Of a DNA stretch of 24,549 nt, positions 16,085 through 22,581 are shown one piece after another. Under the pieces are notes generated by a model that saw nothing but the letters and a program-made list of their open reading frames with translations, searched no databases and had not been told where the DNA came from. The position numbers were made by a program, and so were the translations under genes. This DNA is from Collinsella aerofaciens (lineage in GTDB: Bacteria; Actinomycetota; Coriobacteriia; Coriobacteriales; Coriobacteriaceae), in NCBI GenBank assembly GCA_021641225.1, contig JAJWXI010000006.1, forward strand, positions 1 to 24,549, read 5' to 3'. Each line of letters opens with the position of its first letter. Position 1 is the stretch's first letter.

Positions 16085-16560
16085 TGAGTATCCGCATGCG
16101 TCTGCGCGAGGAGCGCGCCCAAGCGACGGTGGAGATGGCAGTGGTTACGCCCGTTTTGCTGGTGCTGGCACTCATCGTATACAACGTCATGATCTTTGCC
16201 AGCGCTGTCGCGCGCTTCGACCGCGTGGTGCCCGACATCGTGTTGGCGCACGCCGTGGCGTCGGAGGGGGAGGGCGACGAAAGCTCTGCCGATGCCTCGG
16301 CGACGGTTCAGACTCAAATTCTGAATGCCATGGAAGGCTATGACTTGCAGATCGAAGTGTCGAGCGAGCAAGGCGCGGAGGCATCGGATGGTGGTCTGCT
16401 CTCCCTATCCGGTACGTTTAGGACCTACACCTGCACCATGCACTATGAGCCGTGGCCGACTTCTCTCAGCATCGCTGGCGTTCCGCTGGGGGCGCCGACA
16501 ACGTTGTCGCACGAGCGCGCGGTGACGGTCGATCCATGGCGTCCGGGGGTGGTCATGTGA
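16084..16560 (+). CDS. Second TadE-like pseudopilin
   Basis: A 158-residue product beginning MSIRMRLREERAQATVEMAV, a TadE-like leader with Glu17 at the start of a hydrophobic helix (TPVLLVLALIVYNVMIFAS), then an outward domain. Its ATG overlaps the previous stop (TAATG), and its TGA overlaps the following GTG, so it is translationally coupled at both ends. Likely a minor pilin. Confidence 0.8.
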   Translation: MSIRMRLREERAQATVEMAVVTPVLLVLALIVYNVMIFASAVARFDRVVPDIVLAHAVASEGEGDESSADASATVQTQILNAMEGYDLQIEVSSEQGAEASDGGLLSLSGTFRTYTCTMHYEPWPTSLSIAGVPLGAPTTLSHERAVTVDPWRPGVVM

Positions 16561-16916
16561 CCGCGGTCTCGTCCTACATCGCCTACGCGCGGGCACTCAA
16601 TAGGCTGGGCTGGACGCCGGCCGAGTTTGCGGTGGCGGAGTCGTTTGCCGTGCGCCTGCGCGGCATGCTGGGACGGTGTCCGGTTGCCGCCAACGGTCTG
16701 CCGCTCGTCATGGCATTTCCACGCTGCTCTTCGGTCCATACGTGTTTTATGGCCTATCCCATCGACATCGCCTTCATCGATCGCGACGGCAATATCCTCG
16801 CGCGCTACGAAAACGTACGTCCCTGGCGTATGTGCTCCTGCCCCGGCGCCTGGGCCGCACTAGAGCGCCCTTCAATCATTGTTTCGACCCCTGCTCTCCA
16901 ACGCGTGTCGGCTTAA
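16557..16916 (+). CDS. DUF192 family protein at the end of the Tad operon
   Basis: A 119-residue product with the DUF192 pattern: RLRGMLGR, then LVMAFPRCSSVHTCFMAYP, PIDIAFIDRDGNIL and PWRMCSCPGAWAALERP. Actinobacterial DUF192 proteins with the CxSVHT and PIDIAF motifs often sit beside tad genes; the biochemical role is unknown. GTG 16557 overlaps the preceding TGA; the frame runs upstream inside that gene only. No signal peptide, so it is probably cytoplasmic. It is the last gene of the operon. Confidence 0.8.
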   Translation: MTAVSSYIAYARALNRLGWTPAEFAVAESFAVRLRGMLGRCPVAANGLPLVMAFPRCSSVHTCFMAYPIDIAFIDRDGNILARYENVRPWRMCSCPGAWAALERPSIIVSTPALQRVSA

Positions 16917-16934
16917 GAATTGGCGACAGCGGAC

Positions 16935-16960
16935 TTTCGTCATACGAAATTGGGTAAGAT
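16935..16960 (+). promoter_or_regulatory. Palindromic operator with -10 box before the antitoxin locus
   Basis: TTTCGT (16935-16940) and ACGAAA (16944-16949) form a perfect inverted repeat around CAT, six bases before a -10-like TAAGAT (16955-16960). A small palindrome between the promoter boxes is what autoregulating ribbon-helix-helix antitoxins usually bind. The -35 box is not clear. Confidence 0.5.
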
Positions 16961-16974
16961 GGAGGAGAAGATGC

Positions 16975-17055
16975 ATGGATGTTGAGATCCATCCCAACGC
17001 TAAAAAGCACCTGACGGAAGGGGCCGATGATGGGCAAGACGTATACGGCCGCTAA
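16975..17055 (+). pseudogene. 26-codon remnant of a probable toxin gene
   Basis: An ATG, preceded by GGAGGAG, opens the reading frame MDVEIHPNAKKHLTEG, which then runs into the next gene in another frame and stops at a TAA after 26 codons. The opening resembles the N-terminus of small RNase-type toxins encoded just before an RHH antitoxin. The rest of the toxin appears deleted. The match is by memory of the family pattern only, so the call is tentative; it may instead be a leader peptide. Confidence 0.4.
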
Positions 17056-17314
17056 TGGTCAGGTTGTAACGGATGAAATGATTGACGCGTGGTGCGAGTC
17101 GTACGAGCGCGGAGAGTTTCCGGATGGCGAACACACCGTTGGTGGGATCGTGCATGGACGGCCCCCACTCTCAGGTGAGGGGACGGCAACGCTGTCGGTC
17201 AAGATTCCTCTGGGAATGAAGGAGGCCATTCGTCGACGGGCGGCTGCCGAGGGGATGACGCCAAGTGAGTTTGCCCGTGCGGCTCTGAGCGAAAAACTTT
17301 TTGCTGCCGGCTGA
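17027..17314 (+). CDS. Ribbon-helix-helix antitoxin-like protein
   Basis: A 95-residue product. The C-terminal half (ATLSVKIPLGMKEAIRRRAA, then EGMTPSEFARAALSEKL) is a clear CopG-type ribbon-helix-helix DNA-binding domain; the N-terminal half (YTAANGQVVTDEMIDAWCES) is typical of the toxin-neutralising part in such antitoxins. It would bind its own operator upstream and block a toxin. No intact toxin gene is adjacent, so it is an orphan here. ATG 17027 or ATG 17030 could start; GGAAGGGG at 17016-17023 favours the second slightly. Confidence 0.75.
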   Translation: MMGKTYTAANGQVVTDEMIDAWCESYERGEFPDGEHTVGGIVHGRPPLSGEGTATLSVKIPLGMKEAIRRRAAAEGMTPSEFARAALSEKLFAAG

Positions 17315-17377
17315 TGCCTCTGACGTGCCGATTTAAAGAACCGAGGCTGTGCTCAAAAACTTTTTCGAAATTCTCGG

Positions 17378-17405
17378 TTGACCGGAACGCGTCCTTGGTT
17401 ATACT
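17378..17405 (+). promoter_or_regulatory. tRNA-Phe promoter
   Basis: TTGACC (17378-17383) and TATACT (17400-17405) at 16-bp spacing form a good vegetative promoter 33 bases before the mature tRNA 5' end. Confidence 0.75.
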
Positions 17406-17437
17406 AATCAAGCCTTGAAACAAGGCACACCTCAAAT

Positions 17438-17492
<55 letters not shown>

Positions 17493-17510
<18 letters not shown>

Positions 17511-17555
17511 CCTTGAATTGACTAGGACCTCTGCAAAGGGGTCCTTTTCTTTTAT
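17493..17555 (+). repeat. Direct repeat copy 1: tRNA-Phe 3' end plus terminator
   Basis: This 63-bp stretch runs from the T-loop of tRNA-Phe (position 56) through the acceptor end and the terminator. It is identical to 17679-17741. Together they flank the hairpin-rich core at 17556-17678. Confidence 0.95.
17524..17553 (+). terminator. tRNA-Phe terminator
   Basis: AGGACCTC (17524-17531) pairs with GGGGTCCT (17538-17545), with one wobble pair, followed by TTTTCTTTT. Confidence 0.85.
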
Positions 17556-17678
17556 ATGGACCCTGCACGGAATCGAACCCCGTGAGGGCGCGGAGCTGAG
17601 GAAACGCGCAAGCGTTTGCCAGCGCAGCTCGCAAGGCGCGTAAGCGCCGCAGCGGTCCGTCCGCGCAGCGCGCGGACG
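17556..17678 (+). other. Core of a tRNA-tail element (tRNA-Phe copy)
   Basis: This core lies between the two 63-bp repeats. It starts with a T-arm-like hairpin (CACGG 17566-17570 with CCGTG 17580-17584, extended by CCCT with AGGG) that contains GGAATCGAACCCC (17569-17581), the exact reverse complement of 17487-17499 in tRNA-Phe. Then come short hairpins: AAACGC-GCAA-GCGTTT (17602-17617), GGCGC-GTAA-GCGCC (17635-17648) and an 8-bp stem CGTCCGCG/CGCGGACG (17658-17678). There is no coding capacity. It is homologous to the core after tRNA-Leu at 23665-23789. Function and mobility are unknown. Confidence 0.8.
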
Positions 17679-17741
17679 CGATTCCCTTCCCCGCCACCTT
17701 GAATTGACTAGGACCTCTGCAAAGGGGTCCTTTTCTTTTAT
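17679..17741 (+). repeat. Direct repeat copy 2: partial tRNA-Phe 3' end plus terminator
   Basis: An exact copy of 17493-17555. The first 18 bases (17679-17696) are a truncated tRNA-Phe from the T-loop to the discriminator base, with no 5' part, so it cannot make a tRNA. Confidence 0.95.
17710..17739 (+). terminator. Duplicated tRNA-Phe terminator
   Basis: Identical to the hairpin and T-run at 17524-17553. It would end any transcript that reads through the first terminator and the hairpin core. Confidence 0.8.
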
Positions 17742-17753
17742 GTAGGGTTCTGC

Positions 17754-17799
17754 GGAAACTGCGTCCCAGAATAAGGGCTCAGAACGGGACGCGCTTTCC
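17754..17799. repeat. Intergenic stem-loop
   Basis: GGAAA (17754-17758) and GCGTCCC (17761-17767) pair with GGGACGC (17786-17792) and TTTCC (17795-17799) around an 18-nt loop, with a 2x2 internal loop. No T-run follows. It may be an intergenic palindromic repeat. The remainder up to 17890 is GC-rich with no open frame I can support. Confidence 0.45.
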
Positions 17800-17890
17800 G
17801 GTGCCTGCCTCCGGCGCGCGTACGCACCTTGTCGCACCATTCCGAGCCCGCCCGCCCCAGACATTCCTCCCACTTTCGCGCCACTTTACA

Positions 17891-17902
17891 GACCGTTCGG
17901 TC
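17891..17902. promoter_or_regulatory. TetR-type operator-like palindrome
   Basis: GACCGTTCGGTC is a perfect palindrome, and the outer ACA (17888-17890) and a nearby TGT extend the symmetry imperfectly. It resembles sites bound by TetR-family repressors and lies about 20 bases before a -10-like TATACT. No TetR gene is in this window. Confidence 0.4.
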
Positions 17903-17921
17903 GTCTGTCCGCACACGCGGG

Positions 17922-17927
17922 TATACT
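17922..17927 (+). promoter_or_regulatory. -10 box for the GH5-like gene
   Basis: TATACT (17922-17927) lies about 65 bases before the ATG at 17993. No good -35 is present at standard spacing; the palindrome at 17891-17902 overlaps the expected -35 position, as for a repressed promoter. Confidence 0.4.
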
Positions 17928-17992
17928 CAAAACGATACTTATCCTATGCAATACGATGCGGGTTCGACCTGCATGATCCGAAGGGGGCAGTG

Positions 17993-19054
17993 ATGGAGAG
18001 GATACTCGGCGTTAATCTCTCTGGCTGGTTTATTCCCGAGCCTTGGGTGACCCCGTCGCTGTATGCGGCGACCGGTGCATCCAACGCGGCCGAGCTACAG
18101 GAGGCCATGGGTACCGCCGCCTATAACGAGCGCATGCGCCGCCATTACGAGACGTTTGTGAGCGAGGACGATTTTCGTCGCATGGCGCAGATCGGTCTCA
18201 ATGCCGTGCGTCTGCCGGTGCCCTGGTATGCCTTTGGCTCACAGGAGTCCGATGCCTCCTACATATCGGTTGTCGATTACATCGACCGCGCGATTGAGTG
18301 GGCTGCCAAGTACGACATCCGCGTGCTGCTCGATCTGGCAACTGTGCCCGGTGGCCAGGGCGATTCCAACGATTCACCCACCACGCCGGAGGCTGTCGCC
18401 GAGTGGCATTCGTCCACCAACGGTCGTCATGTCGCACTCGACGTGCTTGAGCGCTTGGCCGATCGCTATGGCGAGGCCGAGAGCCTGCTGGGCATTGAGC
18501 TGCTGGACACGCCGCAGATGAGCGTTCGCAAGAGCCTCTTCACCATGACGGATGGCATTCCTGCTCACTACCTGCGCAATTTCTATCGCGATGCCTACGA
18601 GCTCGTCCGTTCGTATATGCCCGAGGATAAAATCGTCGTCTTCTCGTCGTCGGGGCATCCCAGCGAGTGGAAGCATTTTATGCGCGGCGCCAAGTACAAG
18701 AACGTCTACATGGACCTTCACCTGTACCATTACCGCGACGAGTATGCGCTCGACATCACGAGCCCTCGCGGGCTGACGACGGCGATTTCGCGTAACAAGC
18801 GCGAGCTCAAAGAAGCGATTTCGACTGGGTTCCCCGTGCTGGTGGGCGAATGGTCGGGTGCGGCGATTTTTGCCAACTCGTCGGTTACGCCCGAGGGCCG
18901 CAATGCCTACGAGCGCGTGTTCATCGCCAACCAGCTGGCTTCGTTTGCGCCGGCTGCCGGTTGGTTCTTCCAAACGTGGAAGACCGAGAAGCGCATTGCA
19001 GCATGGGACGCCCGCGCGGCGCTCGGTACGCTCGAGCGCGGCATGATTGAATAG
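17993..19054 (+). CDS. GH5-like (exo-beta-1,3-glucanase-type) protein, catalytic acid lost
   Basis: A 353-residue TIM-barrel protein resembling family GH5 glucanases: GVNLSGWFIPEPWVTPSL at the N-terminus, GLNAVRLPVPW, a DLHLYHY segment, VLVGEWSG with the nucleophile E286, and GWFFQTWKTE. In active enzymes the acid/base glutamate sits in an N-E-P motif; here the equivalent place in LLGIELLDTPQ reads D172-T173-P174, so the glutamate is missing. No signal peptide, so it is cytoplasmic. It may be inactive, use another residue, or act as a binding protein. AAGGGGGCA precedes the ATG at 17993, and the longer upstream frame has no ribosome binding site. rsmI starts 6 bases after the stop and may be co-transcribed. 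Confidence 0.75.
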   Translation: MERILGVNLSGWFIPEPWVTPSLYAATGASNAAELQEAMGTAAYNERMRRHYETFVSEDDFRRMAQIGLNAVRLPVPWYAFGSQESDASYISVVDYIDRAIEWAAKYDIRVLLDLATVPGGQGDSNDSPTTPEAVAEWHSSTNGRHVALDVLERLADRYGEAESLLGIELLDTPQMSVRKSLFTMTDGIPAHYLRNFYRDAYELVRSYMPEDKIVVFSSSGHPSEWKHFMRGAKYKNVYMDLHLYHYRDEYALDITSPRGLTTAISRNKRELKEAISTGFPVLVGEWSGAAIFANSSVTPEGRNAYERVFIANQLASFAPAAGWFFQTWKTEKRIAAWDARAALGTLERGMIE

Positions 19055-19060
19055 GTTGAT

Positions 19061-19939
19061 ATGACGCAAAACAGCGCCCATACGGGCAAACTCTATGTGG
19101 TCGGCACGCCCATCGGCAACCTGGGCGACCTGTCCCCGCGCGTTGGCGAGGCGTTTGCCGCCGCCGATGCCATCTGCTGCGAGGACACGCGCGTGACGTC
19201 AAAGCTGCTGATGCACCTGGGCATTTCCAAGCCGCTTGTCCGTTGCGACGAGAATGTGATCGCTAGCCGCGCTGCCGGCCTGGTCGACCGTCTGCTGGCG
19301 GGGGAGACCCTCGCCTTTGCCTCGGACGCCGGCATGCCGAGTGTGTCCGATCCCGGCCAGGCGCTGGTCGAGGCGGCGCGTGAGGCCGATGTGCCCGTCG
19401 AAGTTATTCCCGGGCCCTCTGCTTGCGTCACGGCGCTTGTTTCGTCCGGCATTCCCTGCGAGCATTTTTTCTTCGAGGGCTTTTTGGGCCGAAAGCACGG
19501 CGACCGTGTGCGCCGTTTGCAGCGCCTTGCCGTGGTGCCCGGCGCACTCATCTTCTACGAGTCTCCACATCGCATCGTGGCGACGCTCGAGGCCGTGGCG
19601 GAGGTCTTTCCCCAGCGTGAGCTTGCCGTCTGCCGCGAACTCACCAAGCTGCACGAGGAGGTCTTGCGCGGGCCCGCTGCCCAGCTTGCCGAGGAGCTGC
19701 GTGCTCGCGGCGAGGTAAAGGGCGAGATTGCGCTGGTCATCGCGCCGCCGAGCGAGGACGAGGAGGCCGGCATCGTGCCGGTTGGCGCTGCGGCAGCGGA
19801 TCCCGACGAGGCCCTGCGCGAGGATATCCGCGCCGCGCTCGAGGAGGGGGAGCCCGCCTCTGCGGTGGCCAAGCGCCTGTCTCAGAAGTATTCGCGCCGC
19901 AAGCGTGATGTCTATGCCATGGTGCTCGATATGCAATAG
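19061..19939 (+). CDS. rsmI: 16S rRNA (cytidine-1402-2'-O)-methyltransferase
   Basis: Methylates the ribose of C1402 in 16S rRNA using S-adenosylmethionine, tuning decoding at the P site. The 292-residue product has the tetrapyrrole-methylase fold signatures: LYVVGTPIGNLGDLS, CCEDTRVTSKLL, FASDAGMPSVSDPG, VIPGPSA, FEGFLGRK and FYESPHR. The C-terminal tail (VAKRLSQKYSRRKRDVY) is the usual small RsmI helical domain, after an acidic linker. The ribosome binding site is weak and the start lies 6 bases after the previous stop, so translation may be coupled. It sits in the rsmI-metG-rsmA-tatD neighbourhood common in bacteria. Confidence 0.95.
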   Translation: MTQNSAHTGKLYVVGTPIGNLGDLSPRVGEAFAAADAICCEDTRVTSKLLMHLGISKPLVRCDENVIASRAAGLVDRLLAGETLAFASDAGMPSVSDPGQALVEAAREADVPVEVIPGPSACVTALVSSGIPCEHFFFEGFLGRKHGDRVRRLQRLAVVPGALIFYESPHRIVATLEAVAEVFPQRELAVCRELTKLHEEVLRGPAAQLAEELRARGEVKGEIALVIAPPSEDEEAGIVPVGAAAADPDEALREDIRAALEEGEPASAVAKRLSQKYSRRKRDVYAMVLDMQ

Positions 19940-20008
19940 ATGGAGGATATCCAGCCCTTGCGCTAGAATCATCCCCTGTATGCAACGTTTTTCTGGAGGA
20001 CAAACCCC

Positions 20009-21610
20009 ATGGATCAAAGCAAGCCTTCGTTCTTTATCACGACGCCCATCTACTACGTCAACGCCGATCCGCACCTGGGCACGGCTTATTCCACCATCAT
20101 CGCCGACGTTCAGGCTCGCTATCGTCGCTCTGCCGGCTATAACGTCAAGTTCCTGACTGGCATGGACGAGCACGGCGAGAAGGTCGCCGAGGCCGCTGCC
20201 AAGCACAACATGACGCCGCAGGAGTGGACCGACAGCCAGGCTCCGCACTTCAAGGAGCTTTGGAGCAAGCTCGAGATTTCCAACGACGACTTCATTCGCA
20301 CCACCGAGCCGCGCCAGCATCACGCCGTGCAGTATCTGTGGGAGCGCATGAAGGAGTCTGGCTACCTGTATAAGGGCAGCTATGACGGCTGGTACTGCGT
20401 GCCCGACGAGACCTACTTTACCGATACGCAGGTCCAGAAGGGTGACGAAGAGTACGGTAGCGTCGGCCAGCACCTGTGCCCCGATTGCCACCGTCCGCTC
20501 GAGCGCGTGCAGGAGGAGTCCTACTTCTTTAAGCTCTCCGCCTTCCAGGACAAGCTGCTCAAGCTCTATGACGAGCACCCCGACTTTGTTGAGCCTGCGT
20601 TCCGTATGAACGAGGTGCGCAGCTTTGTCGAGGGCGGCCTCAACGACCTTTCCGTGAGCCGTACGAGCTTTGACTGGGGCATTCAGGTCCCGTTTGACGA
20701 GGGTCACGTGACCTACGTGTGGTTCGATGCGCTGCTCAACTATATGACTGCCGTCGGCTACGGTGTCGACACCGACGAGGCCCGTGCCGAGCTGGCCTAT
20801 CGCTGGCCCGCGCAGTTCCATATTGTGGGTAAGGACATCATCCGCTTCCACTGCGTCATTTGGCCCGCCATGCTCATGGCCATCGGCGAGGCCCTGCCCG
20901 AGCACGTCTTTGCCCACGGCTTCCTGACCGTGCGCAATGCCGAGACCGGTAAGGCCGAGAAGATGTCCAAGAGCCGCGGCAACGCCATCGCTCCGCAGGA
21001 TGTTATCGACATGCTGGGCGTCGAGGGCTACCGCTATTACTTTATGACCGACGTGGTCCCCGGCACCGACGGCGCCATCAGCTTCGATCGCATGGAGCAG
21101 GTCTACAACGCCGATCTGGCCAACAGCTGGGGCAACCTCATCTCGCGCTCGCTCAACATGAGCGCAAAGTACTTTGACGGCTGCGCCCCGGCTAAACCGG
21201 CGTCTGCCGACGCGTTCGATAACCCGCTGGCAAAGATTGCCGACGGTTTGGTCGAGCGCTACATGGCCAAGATGGACGTGCTCGATTACGGCGGAGCCAA
21301 GGATGAGGTCATGGAGCTCATCCACGCCGCCAACCACTACATCGAGGACTCCGAGCCCTGGGCACTTGCCAAGGACGAGGCCAAGGCTGACGAGCTGGCG
21401 TTTGTGATCTACAACCTGCTCGAGGCCATCCGCATTGCCGCTCACCTGCTGATGCCGCTCATGCCTCAGACCTCTGCCGAGGCCCTGCGCCGCCTGTCCT
21501 GCGAGAACGAGGCCGCGACCGACGACCTCAAGGGCATTTGCGCCTGGGGCCTGCTTGCCGGCGGTCAGCCCGTCGAGAAGGGCGATCCGCTGTTCCCGCG
21601 TCTGGCGTAG
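20009..21610 (+). CDS. metG: Methionyl-tRNA synthetase
   Basis: Charges tRNA-Met with methionine in the cytoplasm. The 533-residue class I synthetase has TTPIYYVNADPHLGTAY (HIGH-type motif H22-L-G), a connective domain with a zinc knuckle (CPDC at 157-160), the WFDALLNY and HFVGKD-like HIVGKDIIRFH segments, and EKMSKSRGN (K318-S322). The anticodon-binding helical domain follows. The C-terminal tRNA-binding EMAP domain found in longer versions is absent, as in many short MetG. GGAGG lies about 10 bases before the ATG. A -10-like TAGAAT at 19964-19969 without a clear -35 may be its promoter. Confidence 0.97.
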   Translation: MDQSKPSFFITTPIYYVNADPHLGTAYSTIIADVQARYRRSAGYNVKFLTGMDEHGEKVAEAAAKHNMTPQEWTDSQAPHFKELWSKLEISNDDFIRTTEPRQHHAVQYLWERMKESGYLYKGSYDGWYCVPDETYFTDTQVQKGDEEYGSVGQHLCPDCHRPLERVQEESYFFKLSAFQDKLLKLYDEHPDFVEPAFRMNEVRSFVEGGLNDLSVSRTSFDWGIQVPFDEGHVTYVWFDALLNYMTAVGYGVDTDEARAELAYRWPAQFHIVGKDIIRFHCVIWPAMLMAIGEALPEHVFAHGFLTVRNAETGKAEKMSKSRGNAIAPQDVIDMLGVEGYRYYFMTDVVPGTDGAISFDRMEQVYNADLANSWGNLISRSLNMSAKYFDGCAPAKPASADAFDNPLAKIADGLVERYMAKMDVLDYGGAKDEVMELIHAANHYIEDSEPWALAKDEAKADELAFVIYNLLEAIRIAAHLLMPLMPQTSAEALRRLSCENEAATDDLKGICAWGLLAGGQPVEKGDPLFPRLA

Positions 21611-21652
21611 AGACCGCGCGAGCGCCATATCGGCAATTTGCTGTTTAGATGT

Positions 21653-21688
21653 AAGGGCATGGCCGCAACGGTCCATGCCCTTTCGTTT
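21653..21688 (+). terminator. Terminator after metG
   Basis: AAGGGCATGG (21653-21662) pairs with CCATGCCCTT (21673-21682), with extra GC pairs in the loop, followed by TTTCGTTT. The T-run is interrupted, so strength is moderate. Confidence 0.75.
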
Positions 21689-21720
21689 CAAGACGCCGCC
21701 ATCATGCTAAGGAGGCAACT

Positions 21721-22581
21721 ATGACAACTTCGCCTTTGGCAAACCCCACGGCAACTAGGGAGCTGCTAGAGGAGTTTGGCCTTGCGACCAAGCATCGCCT
21801 GGGCCAAAACTTCCTGATCGACAACCATGTGATCGAACGTATCTGTGAGCTCGCTGAGCTTGCGGGCGATGAGCGCGTGCTCGAGGTCGGCCCGGGTTGC
21901 GGCACGCTGACGTTGGCCCTGCTGCAGGAGGCGGCGTGCGTTACGTCGATTGAGGCCGATCCTGAGCTTGAGCCGGTGCTCGATGCCCACGCCGCCGACT
22001 ATGCCAACTTCCGCTTTATCATGGGCGATGCGCTCAAGGTGACGCCGGAGCAGATTGAGCAGGCCGCCGGTGGTGAACCCACGGTGTTTGTCGCGAATCT
22101 GCCCTATAACGTGGCGGCGACGATCATCCTTCAGTTCTTCCAGACGATGCCCGCGCTTAAGCGCGCTGTCGTCATGGTGCAAAAGGAGGTTGCCGATCGC
22201 ATTGCCGCAGTGCCGGGCAACAAGACCTATGGCGGCTATACGGCAAAGCTCGGCCTGTATGCGCAGGTGACGGGTCGCTTTGAGGTGCCGCCGCGTTGCT
22301 TTATGCCGGCGCCGCACGTGGACTCGGCCGTCGTGCGTATCGACCGTGTTGACGGTGTGGTACCCGAAGTGCTCGATCGCGAATTTGTGGCCCGCGTGAT
22401 TGATGCTGCATTTGCCCAGCGCCGCAAGACCATCCGCAATTCCATGAGCGCCAACGGCTTTGCCAAGGACGTGCTCGATGCCGCCTTTGAGGCTTGCGGT
22501 ATCGCACCCACCACGCGCGCCGAGACGCTCGATGTTGCCGACTTTGTCCGTCTGGCCCGGGAGCTTTCCCATGACGCTTAA
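21721..22581 (+). CDS. rsmA: 16S rRNA (adenine-1518/1519-N6)-dimethyltransferase
   Basis: Dimethylates two adenines in helix 45 of 16S rRNA (the KsgA reaction). The 286-residue product shows KHRLGQNFLIDNHVI, the SAM-binding LEVGPGCGTLT, the acidic IEADPEL, the GDALKV segment, and the catalytic NLPYNV. The C-terminal part (PPRCFMPAPHVDSAVVRI) is typical. AAGGAGG precedes the ATG. Its stop overlaps the following tatD start by 11 bases. A terminator separates it from metG, so it probably has its own promoter, not obvious by eye. Confidence 0.96.
   Translation: MTTSPLANPTATRELLEEFGLATKHRLGQNFLIDNHVIERICELAELAGDERVLEVGPGCGTLTLALLQEAACVTSIEADPELEPVLDAHAADYANFRFIMGDALKVTPEQIEQAAGGEPTVFVANLPYNVAATIILQFFQTMPALKRAVVMVQKEVADRIAAVPGNKTYGGYTAKLGLYAQVTGRFEVPPRCFMPAPHVDSAVVRIDRVDGVVPEVLDREFVARVIDAAFAQRRKTIRNSMSANGFAKDVLDAAFEACGIAPTTRAETLDVADFVRLARELSHDA

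Noticed and set aside
17556..17678. CRISPR array or REP array in the tRNA-Phe element
   Set aside because: The hairpins differ in sequence and spacing, there are no equal-length spacers and no cas genes.
17679..17696. Second tRNA-Phe gene
   Set aside because: Only the T-loop to discriminator part is present; no anticodon arm or 5' acceptor strand.
17558..17741. A complete tRNA or tmRNA-like gene on the minus strand of the tail elements
   Set aside because: The antisense T-arm has an off-register stem (extra base, 8-9 nt loop) and no D-arm or anticodon arm can be drawn, although short acceptor-like complements exist.
19199..21691. 830-codon minus-strand open frame
   Set aside because: Antisense to rsmI and metG, both of which carry intact catalytic motifs; composition is that of a shadow frame.
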